The position numbers and the translations under genes are program-made. A DNA stretch of 64,000 bases from assembly GCA_964514285.1 (NCBI GenBank), contig CAZEQC010000001.1, positions 69,604 to 133,603 on the forward strand. Reading direction: 5' to 3'. Positions 59,381-64,000 of the stretch are shown here, piece by piece; the first letter of the stretch is position 1, and each line of letters opens with the position of its first letter. The stretch is from SKLM01 sp964514285 (GTDB lineage: Bacteria > Chloroflexota > Anaerolineae > B4-G1). Below the pieces are notes generated by a model. That model was not told the DNA's origin and did not search any database. It was given only the letters and a program-made list of their open reading frames with translations.

Positions 59381-59457
59381 TGGTGGGCGGTGCAAGACTT
59401 GAACTTGCGGCCTCCACGATGTCAACGTGGCGCTCTGGCCAACTGAGCTAACCGCCC
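59381..59457 (-). tRNA. tRNA-Val (GAC), CCA encoded
   Basis: The 7-bp acceptor stem GGGCGGT/ACCGCCC, D arm TTAGCTCAGTTGGCCAGA, anticodon stem-loop CCACG-TTGACAT-CGTGG with anticodon GAC, and T arm with GTTCAAGT are all present. The 3' end reads ACCA and lies at 59381-59384, so CCA is encoded. Confidence 0.96.
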
Positions 59458-59468
59458 ACAGCGCCAGG

Positions 59469-59497
59469 ATTATACCATCTTCGCCGCGGCTTTGCAA
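59469..59497 (-). promoter_or_regulatory. Promoter of tRNA-Val
   Basis: On the minus strand, TTGCAA (59497-59492), a 17-nt spacer and TATAAT (59474-59469), 12 nt before the tRNA. Confidence 0.8.
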
Positions 59498-59500
59498 GTC

Positions 59501-60514
59501 ATGACTGAAAGACATAGACTAGGTCGTGTTGATTGGGGCGTCGTGGGCCATGAGTGGGCCGTGACGTCGCTCCGGCGGGCCGTCGTCACCGGGAACGTGT
59601 CCCATGCCTATCTCTTTACCGGACCCCCGGGCGTGGGCAAGACGACCCTGGCCCGCAGACTGGCCACCGCGCTTCTTTGCGAGGAGGAGGACATCGACGC
59701 CCGCCCGTGTGGTGCCTGTCGGGCCTGCCGTTTGGTTGCCAGCGGCAACCATCCTGACCTTCACCTGGTTGCGTCTGAGCACGTGGGGGCCAACCTCAAG
59801 ATAGACCAGGTGCGTGACCTGGCACATCGCCTCACAATGACCCCGGTTGAGGGTCGTCGTCAGGTGGCGATTCTGAGGCGTTTCGAGGAGGCCACCCCGT
59901 CCGCTGCCAACGCTTTGCTCAAAACGCTGGAGGAACCACCGCCGCAGGTCGTCCTCGTCGTCCTAGCGCGGGAGGCTGACCTCCTGCTTCCCACTATCGT
60001 TTCCCGCTGTCAACACGTGCCTCTCAGGCCCTTGCCTGTCCGTGTCGTGGAGAGAGCGCTGATGGAGCGCTGGAAAGCCCCGGCGGAGCAGGCGGAGCTG
60101 CTCGCGCATTTATCGAGCGGCCGGCTGGGCTGGGCGGTTCGTCAGTTGGAGGACGACAAGGCCATGGGACGTCGCACGGCGCGCCTGGATGATCTGAAGC
60201 ATCTCATCCAGGCTTCCATTGTTGATCGTTTCGACTATGCCGAGAAGCTGGCCCGCGATCCTGTCGCCACCCAGGAGACACTCGATCTATGGATCGGCTG
60301 GTGGCGCGACGTGCTGCTGATGGCGTCCGGCGCCGGAGCCGCGCTGACCAACGTGGATCGTCAAGATGATCTGCGAGATCAGTCCCGCCGCTTCGACGTG
60401 ACGACCATCGCCGCTGTGATCCAGGCCCTTCGCAGTTCGCTCCAGAAACTGCAGCGGAACGCTAATCGTCGTTTGACGCTCGAAGTGCTTATGCTTGATC
60501 TCCCCCGCGTCTGA
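59501..60514 (+). CDS. holB: DNA polymerase III delta-prime subunit
   Basis: This AAA+ clamp-loader subunit is part of the pol III holoenzyme. The 337-residue protein has Walker A GPPGVGKTT, a zinc module with CGACRAC, the sensor-type EEATPSAANALLKTLEEPPP, and the SRC motif IVSRCQHVPL. An intact P-loop and zinc module also occur in tau/gamma. The length and absence of a long C-terminal extension, with the RRLTLEVLMLDL end, favour delta-prime. The ATG at 59501 is preferred over TTG 59492. Confidence 0.9.
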   Translation: MTERHRLGRVDWGVVGHEWAVTSLRRAVVTGNVSHAYLFTGPPGVGKTTLARRLATALLCEEEDIDARPCGACRACRLVASGNHPDLHLVASEHVGANLKIDQVRDLAHRLTMTPVEGRRQVAILRRFEEATPSAANALLKTLEEPPPQVVLVVLAREADLLLPTIVSRCQHVPLRPLPVRVVERALMERWKAPAEQAELLAHLSSGRLGWAVRQLEDDKAMGRRTARLDDLKHLIQASIVDRFDYAEKLARDPVATQETLDLWIGWWRDVLLMASGAGAALTNVDRQDDLRDQSRRFDVTTIAAVIQALRSSLQKLQRNANRRLTLEVLMLDLPRV

Positions 60515-60607
60515 TCATCGACCGGTAGTATACTCCAATCGACTTCAGGCGGCGCGGCAGTGCTGCCTCCGATGTCTTGCCTCAAGTGCTGCTCCCCTCG
60601 GCTGTGA

Positions 60608-60635
60608 TTGCCACTTGACCTGAGTATGCTATAAT
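60608..60635 (+). promoter_or_regulatory. Promoter of the P-type ATPase gene
   Basis: TTGCCA (60608-60613), a 16-nt spacer and TATAAT (60630-60635), then AGGAGG just before the ATG at 60674. Confidence 0.65.
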
Positions 60636-60673
60636 CGAAAGTTGGTGGTTCACAGTAGTCTAGTGAGGAGGAT

Positions 60674-63526
60674 ATGGAAAGAGAAGCAACACCGTGGCAT
60701 AGTCGTCCCATCGACGACGTAGCCGAGGCACTGAGAACAGACCTTGAAGCAGGCCTGTCGCCTGAAGAGGCGCAGGCACGCCTTGAGCGTTATGGACTTA
60801 ACGAGCTGGCCGAAACGCCGCGTCCTGGGTTCTGGCAACTGTTGTTGAGGCAGTTCCAGGACTTCCTCATTCTTATCCTTATGGTCGCCGCTGGCGTATC
60901 CTTTCTGTTGGGAGAGACGATCGAAGCCGGGGCCATTCTGGCCATCGTTGTGCTCAACGCTGTCTTGGGCGTGATTCAGGAGAACAAGGCGGAGGAGGCG
61001 CTAGCTGCGCTCAAGAAGATGGCTGCCCCCGAGGCTCGCGTCATTCGAGATGGTCACCGGATATCCGTCCCGGCCCGCGAATTGGTGCCGGGGGATATTG
61101 TCTTCCTCGACGCGGGTAGCTACGTCCCGGCGGATCTGCGCCTAGTACAGAGCGCCAACCTGAAGATCGACGAGGCCTCGCTGACGGGTGAGTCGATGCC
61201 TGTGGAGAAAGCCGCCGATGAGGTGTTGTCCGAAGAGGTGCCCCTCGGGGACCGAAGGAACCTGGCCTTTATGGGGACCACTGTCACTTACGGGCGCGGT
61301 GCTGGCATCGTGGTCGAGACTGGGATGCAGACCGAGATCGGTCTCATCGCTGAGATGATTCAGTCTTATGAGGAAGAGCAGACGCCTCTCCAGCGCCGTC
61401 TCGATCAGCTGGGCCGTTGGTTGGGCTGGGGCACATTGGGTATTTGTGGCGTTGTCTTCATCGAGGCCCTCATCCAGGATACCAACCTTGCTTTGATCGC
61501 TCAGCAAGGGCTGGGTGAGTACCTGACGCAGACCCAGGAGCAGATTGTGGAGCTCTTCATCGTGGCGGTCAGCCTAGCCGTTGCCGCCGTGCCCGAGGGC
61601 TTGCCCGCCGTCGTCACCATTGTCTTGGCCTTGGGTATGCAAGAGATGGTGCGGCGCCACGCCCTTATTCGTCGTCTCCCCGCTGTCGAGACCCTGGGTA
61701 GCGCCACAACCATCTGCTCCGACAAGACCGGCACACTGACTCAGAACGAGATGACCGTTGTCCGCCTCTACGTGGCCAACTTGCGCCTGGATGTGAGCGG
61801 CGAGGGCTATCAGCCCGAGGGGAGGTTCTCCAACTATGGCGATCCCGCTGATCCTCACGACCAACCGGAGATGTTGGCCCTTCTCACTGGGGGACTCTTG
61901 GCCTCCGATGCTCAGCTGGAGCCCGTGGCCCAGGAGGACGAGATCGACCATCCGGGTCAAGCTGACGAGAGACAGCAGTACCGGATGGTAGGGGATCCCA
62001 CCGAGGGGGCCCTCGTCGTCGCAGCCGCAAAGGCCGGCCTCTGGCGCGATGAGGTTGAGGCTCGGTTGCCGCGTGTGGCGGAGATCCCCTTCGACAGCGA
62101 TCGTAAGCGAATGACCACCATCCATAGGGGCGAGATCCGGGGGCTGGAGGAGTCTGGAGGAGCCGAGTATGTCGCCTACGTCAAAGGCGCCCCTGACGTG
62201 ATGCTCTCTCTCTGTGACACCATCTTGGAGAACGGCGTCGATGTGCCGCTGACGCCTGGGCGTCGCCAGCACATCCAGAACGTGATCCGCGATCTGGGTC
62301 AGGGTGGGCTTCGAGTTCTCGCCGTGACCTACCGGCATCTGGACGAGATACCGGAGGAGCTGGATCCCGAAGAGGTCGAGCGTGATCTATCGTTGATCGG
62401 GCTCTTCGCTATGACCGATCCAGCGCGCCCCGAGGTCAAGCCGGCGGTCGAGAAGGCCCGGCGGGCCGGGATTCGCACGATGATGATCACCGGCGACTAT
62501 CCCGACACGGCCCGCGCCATCGCGGAGGAGATCAAGCTGGTTCGATCGGACAACGGACGGGTGCTCACGGGAGCCGACCTCCAGACGATGTCCGACGAGG
62601 ATTTGGCTGGTGAGATCGACGAGGTGGACGTCTTCGCTCGTGTCTCGCCGCAGCATAAGGTGCGCATCGTCGAGGCGCTGAAGGCCCGCGATCAGGTGGT
62701 GGCGATGACGGGCGACGGGGTTAACGACGCCCCTGCCCTCAAGCGTGCCTCCATCGGCGTGGCTATGGGCATCACCGGCACCGATGTGACCAAGGAGACG
62801 GCCGACATGGTGCTCACCGACGACAACTATGCCTCCATCGTCTCCGCCGTCGAGCAGGGCCGCATCATCTACTCCAACATCCGCAAGTTCGTTTATTTCC
62901 TCATCTCGTGCAATGTGGCCGAGATCATGGTTATCTTCCTCGGGACCATCTTTGGCTCGGGGGCGCCGCTGACGGCGATTCAGCTCCTCTGGCTCAACTT
63001 GCTCACGGATGGAGCGCCGGCCCTGGCCTTGGGCGTGGAGAAGGGAGATCCCGACATCATGGATCGCCCACCCCGTCCGGTGCACGAGCCGATCATCAAC
63101 CGTCTGATGACCATAGGGATCGGCGTGCAGACCGTCGCCATCACGACCGTGGTCCTGGTCGCCTTCTACATTGGCAGAATGTGGGATCCCACCAGCCCCC
63201 TCTTGGCCGAGAGTATGGCCTTCGTCACCCTCTCCGCCTCCGAGCTAGTCCGAGCCTACACGGCACGCTCGGAACGTGCTTCGTTGTTCCGTCTGGGTGT
63301 CTTCAGCAACAAGTACATGCAGTACGCCGTCGCAGTCTCCTTGGTCTTGTTGATGGCCGTGGTCTACGTTCCATTCCTGCAGCCCATCTTCAACACTGTG
63401 GCTTTGGGCCTTCGGGAATGGGCGCTGATTCTGCCGCTTCTCCTAATACCTTCCATCGCTGCCGAGGTCACCAAGGCTATCGTCCGGGCCCAGGGCATCG
63501 GGCGAACGGCTCACACGGCATCCTAG
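60674..63526 (+). CDS. Cation-transporting P-type ATPase (Ca2+-type, PMR1/SERCA-like)
   Basis: A 950-residue type II P-ATPase exporting a divalent cation, probably Ca2+. The N-terminal cation-ATPase domain is followed by the actuator motif LTGESMPVEK, the PEGLP helix of the ion site, and the phosphorylation motif CSDKTGTLTQN (Asp about 350). The nucleotide-binding region has FDSDRKRMTT and VKGAPDVML, and the hinge TGDGVNDAPALK. The C-terminal helices include the NVAEIMVIF and LLWLNLLTDGAPALALG ion-site segments. All catalytic boxes are intact. Monocistronic, with its own promoter and terminator. Confidence 0.96.
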   Translation: MEREATPWHSRPIDDVAEALRTDLEAGLSPEEAQARLERYGLNELAETPRPGFWQLLLRQFQDFLILILMVAAGVSFLLGETIEAGAILAIVVLNAVLGVIQENKAEEALAALKKMAAPEARVIRDGHRISVPARELVPGDIVFLDAGSYVPADLRLVQSANLKIDEASLTGESMPVEKAADEVLSEEVPLGDRRNLAFMGTTVTYGRGAGIVVETGMQTEIGLIAEMIQSYEEEQTPLQRRLDQLGRWLGWGTLGICGVVFIEALIQDTNLALIAQQGLGEYLTQTQEQIVELFIVAVSLAVAAVPEGLPAVVTIVLALGMQEMVRRHALIRRLPAVETLGSATTICSDKTGTLTQNEMTVVRLYVANLRLDVSGEGYQPEGRFSNYGDPADPHDQPEMLALLTGGLLASDAQLEPVAQEDEIDHPGQADERQQYRMVGDPTEGALVVAAAKAGLWRDEVEARLPRVAEIPFDSDRKRMTTIHRGEIRGLEESGGAEYVAYVKGAPDVMLSLCDTILENGVDVPLTPGRRQHIQNVIRDLGQGGLRVLAVTYRHLDEIPEELDPEEVERDLSLIGLFAMTDPARPEVKPAVEKARRAGIRTMMITGDYPDTARAIAEEIKLVRSDNGRVLTGADLQTMSDEDLAGEIDEVDVFARVSPQHKVRIVEALKARDQVVAMTGDGVNDAPALKRASIGVAMGITGTDVTKETADMVLTDDNYASIVSAVEQGRIIYSNIRKFVYFLISCNVAEIMVIFLGTIFGSGAPLTAIQLLWLNLLTDGAPALALGVEKGDPDIMDRPPRPVHEPIINRLMTIGIGVQTVAITTVVLVAFYIGRMWDPTSPLLAESMAFVTLSASELVRAYTARSERASLFRLGVFSNKYMQYAVAVSLVLLMAVVYVPFLQPIFNTVALGLREWALILPLLLIPSIAAEVTKAIVRAQGIGRTAHTAS

Positions 63527-63553
63527 ATCTTCAATCCGTAGTCCTTCGGCCCT

Positions 63554-63589
63554 AAGCCTGTGTCGGCCTTCTGCAGCCGACACAGGCTT
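63554..63589 (+). terminator. Terminator after the P-type ATPase
   Basis: AAGCCTGTGTCGGC (63554-63567), loop CTTCTGCA, GCCGACACAGGCTT (63576-63589), perfect 14-bp stem with a C-interrupted T tail. I see no gene or clear signal between here and 63880. Confidence 0.85.
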
Positions 63590-63880
63590 CTTGCTTTCTG
63601 GGCAGACCCTCGCTAGCTCTACCCTTGCGACACCTGCTGGGCAGGATCCAACGCAATTCCAACTCTAGCCAACCCAAGTCAAAGGGATCGCCAACCTGAT
63701 CCCACGGAAACCGGCTCCAGTGTGTGGTATACTACAGAGTACGTTAGTCAAGCGACGCCAGGCTCTCGACGGGTCGGTGGCCTGACGACGCTCACACGCT
63801 GAAGGCCGCGCGCTCAGGGCTGGGATCCCCCGGCCCTTGATGCTTGATTATCAGAGGTATGCTGCCAGAAAAGGAAATCC

Positions 63881-63922
63881 TTGACAAATGCAGGGCGGTC
63901 TGGTATAATGGAACCGGTTCCA
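63881..63922 (+). promoter_or_regulatory. Consensus promoter with LacI-type operator
   Basis: TTGACA (63881-63886), a 17-nt spacer and TATAAT (63904-63909), followed immediately by the perfect palindrome TGGAACCGGTTCCA (63909-63922) covering the start site. The operator directly precedes a LacI-family gene, so autoregulation is likely. Confidence 0.85.
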
Positions 63923-63949
63923 CGACCAGCCAGGAGGTAGGGCAATGGG

Positions 63950-64000
63950 GTGACCATTTCAGACGTCGCTCGTGAGGCCGGAGTTGGTGTGGGGACTGTC
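63950..64000 (+). CDS. LacI-family transcriptional regulator (3' part outside window)
   Basis: From GTG 63950, 17 codons are visible and read TISDVAREAGVGVGTV after the start, the first helices of the LacI/GalR helix-turn-helix. AGGAGG is 12 nt upstream. The ATG at 63945 meets TGA two codons later and is not used. The ligand cannot be known from this fragment. Confidence 0.85.
   Translation, partial: MTISDVAREAGVGVGTV

Overview
The window is 64 kb of moderately GC-rich bacterial chromosome, densely packed with genes on both strands. It shows no phage, insertion sequence or CRISPR array. Several features fit a Chloroflexota (Anaerolineae-like) bacterium: a T-box-controlled thrS, a Ycf45-type R3H ATPase, DUF951, lipoproteins with Thr/Pro-rich linkers, many consensus sigma70-type promoters, and FecR/C39/glycosidase-like surface proteins. 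That assignment is inference; no rRNA or other decisive marker is present.

Layout. 1-5 kb: end of pyk, a zinc-ribbon membrane protein, a DedA protein, then a V4R-domain protein with a response regulator. 5-11 kb: a cell-envelope glycan block (polyprenol-phosphate sugar transferase, a YfhO-like/flippase fusion) and a dual-specificity phosphatase. 11-17 kb: ychF, a large membrane histidine kinase and a divergent SpoIIE-type phosphatase. 17-24 kb: a compact operon of M50 protease, HEAT-repeat protein, gluzincin protease, RNase H-fold nuclease, radical SAM enzyme, acylphosphatase and FecR protein. 24-36 kb: a 1441-residue glycosidase-like/C39 protein, radC, a DsbA-cyclophilin lipoprotein divergent from an exported isoaspartyl methyltransferase, a spermidine-synthase-like membrane protein, an MFS transporter and a THEP1-type NTPase. 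36-43 kb: R3H ATPase, tmk, an FmdB protein, gmk, DUF951, a glycolipid-type glycosyltransferase and a B12-binding radical SAM enzyme. 44-54 kb: lon, a patatin, a LmbE deacetylase, two MFS transporters, an rSAM-HhH protein and a lipoprotein. 54-64 kb: rplT, infC (ATT start) and thrS with its T-box, an iPGM with permuted domain order, tRNA-Val, holB, a Ca2+-type P-ATPase and the start of a LacI-family regulator.

The most striking item is the phosphoglycerate mutase at 57663-59306. Its two halves are in swapped order relative to every canonical GpmI I know, yet nearly all catalytic residues are kept. Other unusual items are the glycosidase-C39-C39-glycosidase protein with one dead and one intact C39 copy, the DsbA-cyclophilin fusion beside a lipoprotein-type isoaspartyl methyltransferase, palindromic repeats translated inside a large membrane protein, a promoter-hairpins-terminator unit before the M50 protease, and a 37-codon ORF between the T-box and thrS.
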